From contig JAPWDM010000001.1 in NCBI GenBank assembly GCA_035578155.1, positions 171,279,498 to 171,343,497 on the forward strand: a stretch of DNA of 64,000 nucleotides. The letters run 5' to 3'. The DNA is from Brachynemurus nebulosus. Taxonomy: Eukaryota; Arthropoda; Insecta; Neuroptera; Myrmeleontidae. The notes under the pieces were generated by a model. That model did no database searches and was not told where the DNA came from. It worked only from the letters and a program-made list of their open reading frames with translations. Positions within the stretch are counted from its first letter, which is position 1. Each line of letters opens with the position of its first letter. Shown here piece after piece: positions 33,412 to 45,575 of this stretch. The translations under genes were made by a program, and so were the position numbers.

Positions 33412-34267
33412 TATGCGTATTAATAATTAACCTATAACCTGCTATGAGATAACGCCATCTTTTGAAAACAGATAGAACTTAGTTATACACCTAATAATTT
33501 TAAAATTTATTTTGATTTACTTTAATTTCCATAGATCCATAATGAATTATTGCATTAATTATTACAGTGCTGGCACTCTAATTTTTAGCCTGAAAATCAA
33601 CAATAATCAAAGAAATATCGGTCTGTGTCTCTGTGACCACTTTACTGTGCTAGCACACTAAAATATCAGTGATTTTTCTCTAATTTTTCGATTATCGGAT
33701 TATTTTTTCTCCATCTACACGGAAAATGTTCTAATTATCGTACGAACCCTAAACATGTTTTTATAAATCAAAAAATATAAATTACCCAAATATCGCTTAG
33801 CTTTAACCGGATCTTCAAATATCATTCACATTTTATATTTTACAAACAACTGAAATTGTTATGTATATACAAATTTTTAACATAAAAATTTAAAACAAAA
33901 AGAGAACTTTTACTTTTTTGTATAAAATACCTAATATTTAACTTATGTAGCTGGCGTGTAATATATGTTTAGCTAAATAATTACAACCTACGTATATTTT
34001 CCAAGTAAACGGAATTTCCTGTCAGTGTGAAATCAACTTTACGCTCTACATATACATTAATCAATTATTTTCTTAATATAATTTATTACTTTTTAAATGA
34101 ATTAACCTAAAACTTTCTTTTTTATTATAAAAAATAAAAATAAAAAACTGCTGTCTTTCTACACAATTAACAAGTTTTAATAGCGAATCGGTGCCACTAT
34201 ATTGTAGTAAATAAAAACCCCTGTCATAACTGTCATAAACATAAATACTCCTGTCATCCTGCATAAC
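33412..34267. other. No recognisable gene
   Basis: AT-rich sequence. A direct repeat near 33540-33700 (ACAGTGCTGGCAC / TGTGCTAGCACAC) is the only structure noticed. Confidence 0.6.
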
Positions 34268-34546
34268 AGCGAATTTCCGTTTATAAAAATTAGTTTTTTT
34301 CGGAAACTAGTTGACATAGAATAATAGTTTAAAGACCTTTTTTGTAATTTTTTCCCTTCTTTTAAATAGTATAAAAAAATTTCGCAAAAGTGGAAATTTT
34401 GGCAAAAAACTAATTTTTTGCAAGAACAAAAACCATGTTTCTGGCATCCGATGTGTCTGGCTGAAGAACTCATCCAAGGGTTTGGGACTTTCAACATTTT
34501 CACCAAATTTCGTAAGCCTAGGACATTTCGTTCGAGAGTTATCGTG

Positions 34547-34585
<39 letters not shown>

Positions 34586-34785
34586 CTTTTCAGATAAAAT
34601 TGATCATGAGTTTTCGTTAAAAAATTAAATAATTCTTATATTCGAAACAAATCGATCTTCTATTCTTTTCTAAAAATAAACTGCAAATTTAAAATTTACA
34701 TAAATGCAATAATAAAAGAGATAAAGCCAAGAAAACGGAAATTATTTAAATTCAAAGTTACGAAGCATGGCTAAATTTAACTGAA

Positions 34786-34866
<81 letters not shown>
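34268..34866. mobile_element. Family B element, copy 2, with a MITE in its TA tract
   Basis: Starts AGCGAATTTCCGTTTATAAA, runs through the shared core to CGTTCGAGAGTTATCGTGCG and into (TA)n at 34551-34582. The tract is then interrupted by MITE C and resumes at 34787-34866. The right half of B is missing; another MITE (34867-35331) follows directly. Confidence 0.8.
34583..34788 (-). mobile_element. MITE family C inside (TA)n
   Basis: Ends TTTTCAGATAAAATTGATC and TAAATTTAACTGAAA lie between two TA tracts. The body (GATCATGAGTTTTCGTTAAA, GAAGCATGGCTAAATTTAAC) is the reverse complement of 41064-41270. Confidence 0.75.
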
Positions 34867-34870
<4 letters not shown>

Positions 34871-35331
34871 GCGTTCATAAAGTTGCGGAACAGCTGAAAA
34901 TCTCAGTTAATATTGACTTGATCGAAAAATAACCCGGACAAAAGTTTCATGGAAAGAAATGAGGAACTAGAAAATGACCTCGAATTTGACCTTGAACATG
35001 ACCTTGAACATGACCTTGACCAAAATTTGGAGATCAACTTTGTTTTTAAATGGAAACCCCTAATTTTGACATCGGATTCGGAAAGAGCGCGAAATTCTAC
35101 GTTCAAAACCATATTCATACTTCATATCCCAGTCGTGTGAAGGTCATAAAAACGCAAAAAATATGATACTGCTTGGTCAAGGTCATGTTCAAGGTCAAAT
35201 TGGCGGACATTTTCTATTTCCTCATTTCTTCCCATGAAACTTTTGTTCGGGTTATTTTTCGATAAAGTCAATATTAACTGAGATTTTGCGGAACTTTTGC
35301 GGAGCTGTTCCGGAACCTTATGAACGCTCTG
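34867..35331. mobile_element. MITE family X with CAGAGCGTTCATAA termini
   Basis: CAGAGCGTTCATAAAGTTGC and GGAACCTTATGAACGCTCTG are inverted ends. Arms extend past TTAATATTGACT and TCGAAAAATAACCCGGACAA. It starts immediately after a TA tract. The centre carries TGACCTTGAACA-type tandem repeats in both orientations. Confidence 0.8.
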
Positions 35332-35991
35332 GAATAGTTCCGCAAAATCTCCGCATAGTATTCCAAAAATAGTATTGAAATTTTTTATTCGTTTTTAAAT
35401 TTTGAATCGATTAAAAAAAAAATCAGCCACTAGAACGCTCGTGGTCGCTTTTTGTTAAAAATTAGGGTTAAGTTGCTACTCTAAATGTTTTTATATTGTT
35501 AAATACTAATATTTCAAAATATGTATCTTTTAAACTTTAATAATAACACTTGTACAAAAAGAACAATAAATAATTGAACTGGCTAGACGGTGCTTTTATA
35601 TGTTCGGATTTTGAACGTCTACGCTAACAGACAAGGGACAACATCGAATTACACTCATAAAAAGTTACATACACCTATGTTTTTGACAACTATGTATGTT
35701 ATTTTGTACGTAATTACACATGTGGAGACGATTCAGTTTTCCAGAAATTAAAAATTTAACTTTTTTTCTCTGTTATTATGTAATTTGTTTATAACATAAA
35801 AGTATGTACGTAATTCTGTTTACTATAAGCAATTAAGTCTGGATCTATCGAAACATGGTTGAAATAGGCGGGTGTAAAAGGGCGGGAAAATATATTTCAG
35901 TAATGAAACGATGATTTTAAAGATTCCGGTTAAGTATTAAGCATAGCAACAGTTGCGCTGGAAAGATAAATATTCCGGGATGCACTGACTT
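35332..35991. other. No recognisable gene
   Basis: AT-rich; no coding-like frame or repeat assignment. Confidence 0.55.
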
Positions 35992-36270
35992 TTACATAAT
36001 TATAATAAAACTGTAACAAGACCGTATCTGTATATGGAATACTTTTTGAAAGTTGTAATGCTAATGTAGGTAGTTATGGATTTAGATATCAAAACAGTAA
36101 TTTTTGAAGTTTTTGTCTGTCTGTATGGCTAAGAACGCATCACACAAACACTACTGAACGGGTTTTTGATGAAATTTGGTATGGTGACAACTTATTACCC
36201 CGGTCAAAATACACGATACTTTTTACTGCGGAAAAATGTCCCATTTCCACAGGAAAATATAAAAATCAGT
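35992..36270. mobile_element. Helitron-like fragment
   Basis: TAATAAAACTGTAA followed by GTCTGTCTGTATGG, GATGAAATTTGGTATGGTGA and GATACTTTTTACTGCGG match the left half of the Helitron at 47886. The 3' CTAG end is not found. Confidence 0.55.
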
Positions 36271-36460
36271 TTGAACAAGAATTACGTGGAAATTATAATC
36301 TCTCCTATAACACGGTTTCGGTCAAGAGAATAAATGTGGAAAACCACGTATAACACGGTTTTCTACAACACGGTTTCACTCTAACACAATCAGAAATTTT
36401 CGAAAACCCTCATATAAGATTGTCTTTTATTATTTAATTTATATGTGCTATTTATACATA

Positions 36461-36783
36461 CAGTCGACTCTCGTTAATTCGAAACTCGAAACAATTTTAA
36501 TTTTTTAAACATTTACGATGAATGAACTTGAACTTGTCTCAAAATGTACTTACAATCTTTCTGTCTCTTTCTCTCTGCAACTTTGAATTGTCGAGTGTTT
36601 GACGTCGATGAGTTCGAATTAACGCGTCGTTTTGTTACGTAGCAATGATTTTTTCGTTCGAATTACCAAGTGTATAAAAATGTTTTTAGTTCGAAATATA
36701 AAGAGATTTTGTAGGGAACTCGTGATACCTTTGAATTATAGAGTTTCGAATTATCGCAGGTTTGAATTAACGAGAGTCTACTG
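36461..36783. mobile_element. MITE with pogo/Tigger-like termini (family J)
   Basis: CAGTCGACTCTCGTTAATTC and GAATTAACGAGAGTCTACTG are inverted ends flanked by TA. CAG...GACTCTCGTTAATTCGAA is the style of pogo-group MITEs. The inner GAGTTCGAATTAACG/GTTCGAATTACC repeats echo the ends. Confidence 0.85.
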
Positions 36784-37438
36784 TATATAGTTACTTATTA
36801 GAAATTTAAATTACACACGCACAAATGTCTTGCTTTGTGCTTTTGAATTTTAATTTTTTAATTCTTAATTAAAATCTTAATCGTACCTATTTTGCTCGTC
36901 GTCAAAAAAACAAAGTTTAGGAAACACTGAATTAGACATTAGAAATATACAGTGTGTTCAATATGAGCGGAGATTTTTGAATATTTCGTAAACGGTAAGA
37001 AAAACAAGTTTGAGAAATTAACAAATTTTTCTTATGTACTACAAGAGTACATTTTGAGGGTCACTGTAGTTAATCACACATCTGTCACGTATTATAAACC
37101 AGACAAAACAGAGATTTTAACGCTCTACTTCGAATGAAAGCACCTGACCTCGTCGACTGACCTTGTTATAGGTATCATGAATTTTTAATATTTGATATTA
37201 TGTTAACAATCTTATTAACTTCTTAATTCATTGAATGTTGTTGAAAGCTTTATCCTTGACCAATTTCTATTTATTTTAGGTCAATAACAACACGTACTGT
37301 TTAAAAATTAGGCCTACGTTTAAATATTTACCGATATAATATTTAATATTATATTCTGGCATGAAAATCCATCATTTTAATATTGACAGAACACGCAACA
37401 GACAAAAAAATTGCAATGAGATGAAATAGAGAAGTCTA
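36784..37438. other. No recognisable gene
   Basis: AT-rich; no supported feature. Confidence 0.6.
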
Positions 37439-37439
37439 A

Positions 37440-37903
37440 GGCCCGATCTACATTATTGCTCTGCTCTCGGTACGATATTGCTACGCTCCCGATTCGATAA
37501 AATATCCTTGCACAAGAAACAATGAGTGTATTCACATCATCGCTCCGATACCGCTCCGTTATCAGTCGCGGTCCAGTACCGCTCCAATACCAATATACCA
37601 CTCAGGTAATATTTTATCGGAGCGATATCAGACTTGTTATGACTTGTACCTATAGCAGTGAAGGGAGATCTACAACCTTAAATCTATGTTCTCAGCCTAT
37701 AGTGTAAACGGTGTAAACACTTTTTTGATTCCACTCCGCTCCGCTTGTATTCAGTTATGAAAAGATGTTTGTATCGTACTAGGAGCGTACCAAGGAGAAT
37801 GAAGAACGAATAAGTACCAGAATAGTATCAGCACTGTAATGTGAAGATAACAATATTATATCGGAGCGAGATTGGATATCGGCACTATAGTGTGAATCGG
37901 GCC
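37440..37903. mobile_element. MITE with GGCCCGAT termini (family Q)
   Basis: GGCCCGATCTACATTATTGC and ATAGTGTGAATCGGGCC are inverted ends with TAA/TAC flanks, compatible with a PIF/Harbinger-type TWA target. The body holds many GCTCCGAT/ATCGGAGCG repeats in both orientations. Confidence 0.65.
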
Positions 37904-37905
37904 TA

Positions 37906-39246
37906 CGAGGGTTTTGGTAATGCTGGCTTTTTTTAGCAAAAAATGAATCATTACAATAAATATTTTAACAACCAGCCAAATAATATCGTTAACTGCAGTT
38001 AATTATTGTAATGTGAAGATTATTTTAAATATTATAGAAAAGACAAACTTCATGTAAACTTTTCTAAGTTTGACACACTCATAATTTCATCGGTATCCTA
38101 TAACTAATTGTAAGAAAAAAGACCTTACTACAATATTGCTTTTGTTCGTCACTGTCTATTTTAAAGATGGAACCGAATTTCGAATATTCAGAATAAAATC
38201 GGAGTCGAAGTCGTTGATAGCAAAATCAAATAAACAAAATGTAAAGTTAATAGAAATCGAATCAGTTAATAAAAATGTAAAGTTAATCAGGGTCAAAATA
38301 TTTCCAACAGTTCTCGTACATACTTTATAATATGTAAATGTATTAACCGGTCCACGATCACTGACGTTGTAAAACGTCAAATGAAGCGAACTGCGACACC
38401 ACGCTGTACCACGTTAACAATTTCGTATAAAGCCCCCACCAATAAGGTATACAAACATACTTGCTCTGTCTAGTTACCATCGGTACCGGAGCAATCCAAT
38501 GTGATCTATAATACGTTGCGTACTGTGCTGCCGACCTGTGGTCGCTGTTGAACCTTCGTACCTATTTGCCTAGACAGTGAACGAGCTACAATTTATTGTT
38601 TACATATTGGTGTATTACTTGATCATTTTGTCATAATTCTTCACGATCATTAACGTGCTAAAGTATGATTGTAAATTGAAACAGTTAAACCTCTCTCACT
38701 AAAAGTTCAAGTTCACAACTTGATATTTTTATATGACTTCCTATAGACATATAATTATGAATATATAATAAATATTATGATAATTATCATTAACAGACAG
38801 ACAGTATCAAATTATCACAAATGAGTGGTTCACCTCCAAAATTTCTGATTTGATTAATATTCTCTTGATATTATACCTACCTGTTGTCTCTAGCTCTATA
38901 TGAATGTATGAACATAATTTTATATGAAGCCACAAAATATTTCATTACGATGATGATGGTGTCTGACCTTCTTTTCGTAATCGTGTCATATTAACTTCTT
39001 CGTGTTTTGTTATAATCTGCCACGAGCATCAGACAATAAACAGCAAACACGTAATTTAAACCAACAGATGCTGCACGTCGCGAATAAAAATGTAAAGAAT
39101 CAACAAGGGGCATGCTTGTTGTAATTTAAACAGATTTATTTATGTTGCAATTGTATTTATATATTATAAATTTATAACATATGTATGTACATCGTTTTAA
39201 ATGCATTTTTGTTCTTTGTGAATTTAAATTACAGAATTATTTTCAG
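37906..39246. other. No recognised gene; moderately complex sequence
   Basis: The 38340-38600 stretch (GGTCCACGATCACTGACG, CTGCCGACCTGTGGTCGCTG) is less AT-rich than its surroundings but I cannot read a convincing frame. The frames at 38136-38380 overlap on opposite strands. Confidence 0.5.
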
Positions 39247-39404
39247 AATTGAACCAAGACAATTTTATACGTTTTAAAAAGATCAATTCAAAAGAAAAAT
39301 GTTTTAAAATAATTAATAACCAGGAAACAATCGCAAATGAAGAAATGATGATTTTACATCAAAATTTTAGTAATTTAGATACTCCAGGATTAATAAGAAC
39401 ATAA
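39247..39404 (+). CDS. Possible terminal exon of an unidentified gene
   Basis: After the acceptor ATTATTTTCAG, two bases and 51 codons remain open to TAA at 39402. The peptide starts L-N-Q-D-N-F-I-R-F-K-K-I-N-S-K-E-K-C-F-K, then E-E-M-M-I-L-H-Q-N-F and ends D-T-P-G-L-I-R-T. Amino-acid composition is protein-like, not A/T noise. No family is recognised and no matching upstream exon was identified. Confidence 0.35.
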
Positions 39405-40714
39405 AGGAACGTGTATATTATAGCTGACGGCCGAAAAGGCTAAAAGGCTTTGATTATAAACTCTAAAACAATATATTTACGTTTATTTGTAATAAGTCAA
39501 TAACTAATAAGCAAAGGTAAGACTAAGACCCTAGTACTGTGTTTTGAACTTACGTAATCAAGTCTTAAACTCTTAACCTTACATTTTTATAAAACTAAGA
39601 TCCAAATAAGACCAGGTACAAATTTGCTCCGAATAATTTCAAATATACAATTACTTCTACTTAGCATATACTTAGGGAATCTTGCCTCTATAATGGAAAT
39701 AGGGCGTTAACTATATTTCCATTTGAATTTTTATTGATCAAACTTTTGTCTATAATAAACTTGACCTAGTTTCCGTTTAACTCTAACAGTTAAATGTATT
39801 CGGGGTATCCTTCTTATGGTCGATCTGTTTCTTAACAATAGCATAATATAATATGTATAATCATGGATGATAAATGTTGTTAAAGATGAGCAAACAACAT
39901 GTTAGAAAATGCCGAATATCGTGCCAAAAAAATTATTAAATTTGTGTAATTTATTATCTTTTACATAATATTTCAGTAAAGTGGTGTTTTATATAAACAG
40001 GACTACATATTTTTTCAACCTCTTGAATCGTAAGTTGGCATTTATATAGAAGGTAACTTGAGTGTAAGCAACATTTAGGTACCATTCTATTTCCTGGTTA
40101 CTATAGTTACAAAAAATAACCGATCATAAAAGTTTACTTGCCTTTTTAGAGATGTAAGTAATCGCTTACCATCAATTAGTAAATGGATTTTTTTTATTTA
40201 TGAAAATAATTTTTTTCTATCTCTTGAATTCTAAGTTGCCATTTACATAGTAGGTAAGCAACATTTACGCGTAAGCAACATTCACCACTCTATTCCCTAG
40301 TTACTATAGTTACCTGCCTTTCCCTATTTCTTCCAACTAGGCTTCCAATTTCGCAAGCTAGAATTTCTTTCTGTCTAAAATTTTTGTAATAAATCAATAA
40401 AGTTTAAGAATAAAAAAACCTAAATTACCCTAATTTTTTTTTAGAATCGGCCTTTAAATATCAAAATTTTACGTTTTTTCACATTTATTTATATTTAAAA
40501 CATAACCCAGATTATATCGTACAATTTCGAAATTCGATTTTCAATTCCAATCTGAACCGGCTTTAAATTATCAGGTATCAATTTTAGACATTTTAAAGGA
40601 TTTTTTTTTAGATTTTTATGGATTTAAAATTATATCAATATAATAATGATAAAATAATTCCATTACATAAATAAAAACCCTGCCTGATACAGTCAATTAT
40701 TAAAAGTAATAACA
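39405..40714. other. No recognisable gene
   Basis: AT-rich. A diverged duplication occurs at 40015-40110 and 40215-40315 (TCTTGAATTCTAAGTTGCCA / TAGGTAAGCAACATTTACG). Confidence 0.55.
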
Positions 40715-40980
40715 TAGCGAATTTCCGTTTACAAAAATTAGTTTTTCTCGGAAACTAGTTGACATAGAATAAGAGTTTTATGTGATTTTTTCTCTTCTTT
40801 TCAATGGTGTAAAAAAATTTCGCAAAAATTTTTAAATAAGTGGAAATTTTTTCACGAACAAAAACCGTGTTCCGGGCATCAGACACGTGTCTGGCTAACG
40901 AACTTGTCCACCGGTTTAGGGATTCCAACATTTTCACCAAATTTCGTAAAAGTAAAACATTTCGTTCAGGAGTTACCGTG

Positions 40981-41065
<85 letters not shown>

Positions 41066-41268
41066 TTCGTTTCAGTTAAATTTAACCATGCTTCGTCACT
41101 TTAAATTTAAATAGTTTCCGATTTCTTGGTTTTATCTCTTTTATTATTGCATTTACGTAAATTTTAAATTTGCAGTTTGTTTTTAGAAAAGAATAGAAAA
41201 TTTATTTGTTTCGAATATAAGAATTATTTAATTTTCCAACGAAAACTCATGATCAATTTTAACTGAAA

Positions 41269-41352
<84 letters not shown>

Positions 41353-41475
41353 TTTAATGATTATCATTTTCGATTTCTAGGGACCTCAAAACAAATTTCT
41401 GTCATATAGTCCCAGACTCAAGTCGCGTCATGACAGTGGCCGTAATAGTTGGATTTTCGATTCGAAAATTCGCTA
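40715..41475. mobile_element. Family B element, copy 3, most complete in outline
   Basis: TAGCGAATTTCCGTTTACAA at the left and CGAAAATTCGCTA at the right give both ends. Between them are the core, (TA)n (40984-41063), MITE C, (TA)n (41271-41345) and the right module (TTTCTAGGGACCTCAAAACA, CGCGTCATGACAGTGGC). This copy defines the B order: core, TA tract, right module. Confidence 0.8.
41064..41270 (+). mobile_element. MITE family C inside (TA)n, opposite orientation
   Basis: GGTTCGTTTCAGTTAAATTT at the left and CAATTTTAACTGAAATG at the right are inverted ends between two TA tracts. The sequence is the reverse complement of 34583-34788. Confidence 0.75.
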
Positions 41476-42684
41476 AAACACTTTTCCAGTTCCCTTCAGA
41501 TGATTTTTCCTATCACTGATTCACAGTTTCTGATAATCGACTGTCGATTATTATTACCAAAGCCATTGACTACTAACACGTGTAAAATTTATACAAAAGA
41601 AAAGCTATTAACTCTTTAATGGTATTATCTCATATCTGTGTCAAATTTTTATTTTATCTATAAGAATACGAAGAATACTTCACACTTCATGTATATGTAG
41701 GAGGGGCACAATTGACTGTTTTTATTCATTAACAATGTAAATTTGACTGTAATTTGCTACAATCAAATATTATAATAACAATAATAATATCAAATTAACA
41801 GTATCTAGTACACATAGAGCTTTTTAAACAAGTATAACACCCACTTCGAAAAGGATCGGATTTCATGCGGTTAGAAGACTGATCATCATTTGTATTGTTT
41901 TAAATATTGTTTGCATTTGTAAGTAAATAAATACTCTAATTATGTATAATTTATACAGTACCGAGCAAAAATTAATAGGTATCAATGGAATTTTTATACA
42001 TAAATTACAAAAGCTGAATTCAGTTTTAAAGTATAAAACTGTCTTCTTTCATAAAAATTACAATTCGATGAGGAATGAAGAATTTGTCAAGTATATCATA
42101 AAAATAGATGAATTTAATATATTTAAGAATGTTACTTGCACATGTGTTACTATCATGGTCAGTTATGTCACTAAACACAAATTGCATCCGGCGGTCAGCA
42201 AAATATTTCATCTCTTCAAAGTGTCATAAAAAAAACACACGAATTGCATCCCGCGATCAAAAATCAAGCACACGAATTGTATCCCGTGGTCAATATTTTA
42301 TTGCTTTTGAAGGCGTAGTTGATTACAAATACATGCATACATGTATACAATTTATTCATTATTTTATATTCGCTATGAGCTTTTGCCTGCAAGGGATACA
42401 AAAATCGACTACAGCGCTCATGGTGGACAAATATATTTGTTTATCAGGACGGTATTTGTACATAGTTTTACTATTTTCTTTAAGAAAAAGTATTTTTTTT
42501 AAATACTTGTTTGATTTTTTCAAGGCGAGTACTTATTACGATTTCTATTTACCAGATCCTACAAAATTATAAAAAAAATTATTTGTAACCCTAAAATATC
42601 ATAAAAATTACCTCTTATGATTTTTCTTAGTTATTTATTGAAAAATATTTTATTTTCAGACATTTTTGAAGTAAAATAAGCATA
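41476..42684. other. No recognisable gene
   Basis: The 41942-42572 frames overlap in three frames and carry no domain. A ~40-bp tandem motif (CACGAATTGCATCCCGCG / CACGAATTGTATCCCGTG) lies at 42238-42292. Confidence 0.55.
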
Positions 42685-42686
42685 TA

Positions 42687-43606
42687 CACAGTGCGGCAAT
42701 TAAATTCCGGGACTGAAGCTATATCTCAGCAACCAGTAGCGACATCTGTTTAAATTTTATGTCATATGAAGTTTGGACATATGTGAACATAACCTAAAAC
42801 TTTTATTTAAATCGGTTGACATTTATCATTTTTTTTTATATTTTGTTTATCAGTTGATTTTGTTACATGTCGGAAAACGATAATAACGTGCTGTTATTAA
42901 ACACGCTAAACTCGGCACAAGTGCCACAGAAACGTTCAAAATGATGCAAAAAGTGTATGAAAGTGAGTGTTTATCACGGTCAAAGACTTTCGAGTGGCAC
43001 AAGCGATTTGTGGAAGGCAGACAATCACTGGAGGACGACAAACGAGTGGGAAGGCCAATAACAATTCGAACAGCAGATTCGATTCAAAAAGTGCAAGAAT
43101 TTGGATCCAACGATCGCAATGAGACACTGAGAACGATGGAAGAGGCATTAAACATTAACAAAGATACAATACGACAAATTCTTAAAGAAGATTTGGGCAA
43201 AACAAAGGCCTGTGCTAAATTTGTTCCGCACACACTAACTCGAGAGCAAAAATTGATGAGACTGGAACATTCCAGAGAGATTGTACAAGCAGCAAATAAC
43301 AGCTCAACCTTCCTCAAATCAATTGTTACTGGTAATGAGACCTTTTTTTTATTTCCAAAAATGAAAATGAAGTTGAAAGGACGCATTTTTAATGATACTG
43401 AAACCATCGAAAGAGAGTCTACGCGCATATTGGAGGCAATACCGAAAATTGAGCTTGAGCAGGCATTAGAATCACTATTTGGTCGCTGTAAAAAGTGTAT
43501 TGAAGCAGGAGGAGAGTATTTTGAATAATTTAATAAAAAGATTTGAATAAAATTGTTTTGTTTTATTTTTATAGATCCAGTCCCGGAATTTAATTGCCGC
43601 ACTGTG
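42687..43606 (+). mobile_element. mariner element with deleted catalytic core
   Basis: CACAGTGCGGCAATTAAATT and AATTTAATTGCCGCACTGTG are perfect ends (~30-bp inverted repeats) flanked by TA. At 920 bp it is roughly 370 bp shorter than a full mariner. Confidence 0.95.
42867..43528 (+). pseudogene. mariner transposase lacking two of three catalytic residues
   Basis: The start (M-S-E-N-D-N-N-V at 42867) is followed by a frameshift near 42891. From 42941 a 195-codon frame is open: K-M-M-Q-K-V-Y-E...F-E-W-H-K-R-F-V-E-G-R, D-D-K-R-V-G-R-P (the paired-type DNA-binding domain), then I-V-T-G-N-E-T. At that point the usual first Asp is Asn, and the frame jumps directly to F-F-L-F-P-K-M-K-M-K-L-K-G-R. 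The middle third, with the second and third catalytic Asp, is gone by an in-frame deletion, and the normal C-terminus (G-G-E-Y-F-E) follows. It cannot catalyse transposition; DNA binding is possible only if the N-terminal damage is tolerated. Confidence 0.9.
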
Positions 43607-43608
43607 TA

Positions 43609-44349
43609 TATGGCTTTTATTAAACAAATTTCAGTTTTTTAATATATTTTCCATTCATTTAAATAGTAAAACGTCCTGATAAATTGTTAAATAATCATTT
43701 GATGTAGGTGGCTATACTTTCGGCTCGGAGCGAATAAAATAATTTTCAAAAATAATTTTCCAAAATCATTCATATTTTTGATTTATTTAAGTTTTATTTC
43801 ACCTATTTGTTGTATTTTAATTAAAAAATTTGGCAAGTACGTATCGGACCTGCATTAAGTTAGGGTACAGTAGTCAGAAATGCAAGTTGACCTCCTAATA
43901 AACCCTATATTTCACGGAAACATAAGGATTCCGTTGTTGGAACTACGAAATCCTAATAAAAATTATATATTTTCTTAATTTTGGGCACAGTGACTGGAAG
44001 ATCGTTTGCGTGTTAATTCAAATTTTGTAGAAAAAACATATTTTCAACTTCAGATTCTAGAACAGTATCCGAAGGCACAAAAATAACAATTTCGGGCCTC
44101 AATTAAAAGGTCCCCATTTAAAAATAAATCTGTTTTGATTGCAAAAAAACCTCCGCATCCCTCTGATCCTATCATACTTATATTTTTTAACTTTGACTCG
44201 ATTAGATGAATACTTTAAGAGGCTCGTAAACGAGCAACAAAACTGGTACATATTGCCGAAAATATTTTCGAACCTCAAACAATATTCCCCGGCCATTGCT
44301 ACCGGCCGCACATTACCGTAAAATGTTACTCATTTACAAGCGACTTGAT
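43609..44349. other. No recognisable gene
   Basis: AT-rich; the 44099-44321 frames overlap on opposite strands and carry no motif. Confidence 0.55.
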
Positions 44350-44556
44350 CAGGACCAGATTTACCCTAAATGCCGCCCTAGGCACCGTCAAAAATACCGC
44401 CCTTGCCTTTTGCTTAAAAAGAAAAAATCTAACTCTTCCTACTCTTTTTTAATCGCTACAAAACATAATTTGCGAGCAAAAAAAAAAAACTAAAATTCCA
44501 ACTTTTGCCGTCCCTAGACCATGACCTAGGTAGGCCTAGTGGCTAATCCGGCTCTG
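44350..44556. mobile_element. hAT-like short MITE
   Basis: CAGGACCAGATTTACCC at the left and GGCTAATCCGGCTCTG at the right are diverged forms of the CAGGGCCGGATTAA ends common in hAT MITEs. The GCCGCCCTAGGCACC and GGTAGGCCTAGTGGC segments also pair. No target duplication is preserved. Confidence 0.55.
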
Positions 44557-44782
44557 GCCTTTATATAGGAATAGCAATAAAACAAAAATGAAAACGCTCA
44601 TATTATTTACCCGCCATACTCTAATTCACATAATACATAAATAACATTTCTATCTCTACTTACTGTTCCCGCTATCACCGGCGAGTGACGTAGCACCGAT
44701 ACCACTACAACAACACACGTACTAGTATCCACACAAACATGCGAATGTGTTAGTGTAATATGTTGCCGAATGACTAGGCAGC

Positions 44783-44785
<3 letters not shown>

Positions 44786-44876
<91 letters not shown>
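44786..44876. repeat. (TA)n microsatellite
   Basis: About 45 uninterrupted TA units. Long I-Y-I-Y open frames across it are artefacts. Family B core sequence does not flank this tract. Confidence 0.95.
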
Positions 44877-44879
<3 letters not shown>

Positions 44880-44930
44880 ATACTGTCATGGCCGTCTTTG
44901 TAACTAACAACCAATAATTAAGACACTTTA

Positions 44931-45135
44931 CAGTGGACTTTCGGAGATTGTTCAATCGCAAATTGTTTATATTGCAGTGATAGGGATTTAAACATGGCAT
45001 GTTTACGTCACAGGAACATTACAAACACACAATTTTTGTGAATGCAATGCGCGTGTGACGTAAACATACAACGTTTAAATCTCTATCACTGTAATATGGA
45101 CAATTTGCGATTGGACAATCTCCGAAAGTCGACTG
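44931..45135. mobile_element. MITE with ~75-bp inverted arms (family I, TA-flanked)
   Basis: CAGTGGACTTTCGGAGATTG and CAATCTCCGAAAGTCGACTG are the ends, with TA on both sides. Arms continue through TTCAATCGCAAATTGT and AGTGATAGGGATTTAAA. It is a 205-bp foldback. Confidence 0.85.
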
Positions 45136-45137
45136 TA

Positions 45138-45403
45138 TTTTGAGAATTTTTTTGTTCAATAGGATTTTTACACTTAAATACGACACACTTCATATTTTTT
45201 TCTGTTTAAATTTCACGAGTTGATTAGGAAAAACATGATACTCGTTACGACGTGAACCCCATAACAAACAGTAACAGACTAAATCAATAGCGGTGTAAAT
45301 TGCAACTTACTGCAACTTACGAACGACAGATTTTTATATGTAGGCTGCTTCTATGATGTTCTGTGCTCTAATTTGTAAATTTTCGACAAACAAAATAAGC
45401 TTT
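45138..45403. other. No recognisable gene
   Basis: AT-rich; no supported feature. Confidence 0.5.
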
Positions 45404-45531
45404 TAGCGAATTTCCAGAAAGAATTCTGGAAATTCAGCTATTATGGTGTTAGCCATAGTCGAAGTTCAGCCCGAAAATATGGCAGAAATTTGTTTTGAGG
45501 TCCCTAGAGCCCAAAAATAACATTCACTAAA

Positions 45532-45575
<44 letters not shown>

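Noticed and set aside
34949..35140. Acidic E-N-D-L-E-F-D-L-E-H-D-L frame and its Ser/Arg-rich antisense
   Set aside because: It lies wholly inside MITE X and reflects the ACCTTGAACATG tandem repeat.
42108..42572. 154-codon open frame
   Set aside because: It overlaps other frames on both strands, is rich in hydrophobic and A/T-driven codons, and shows no recognisable motif.
43084..43602. 172-codon minus-strand frame
   Set aside because: It is the antisense of the mariner transposase relic.
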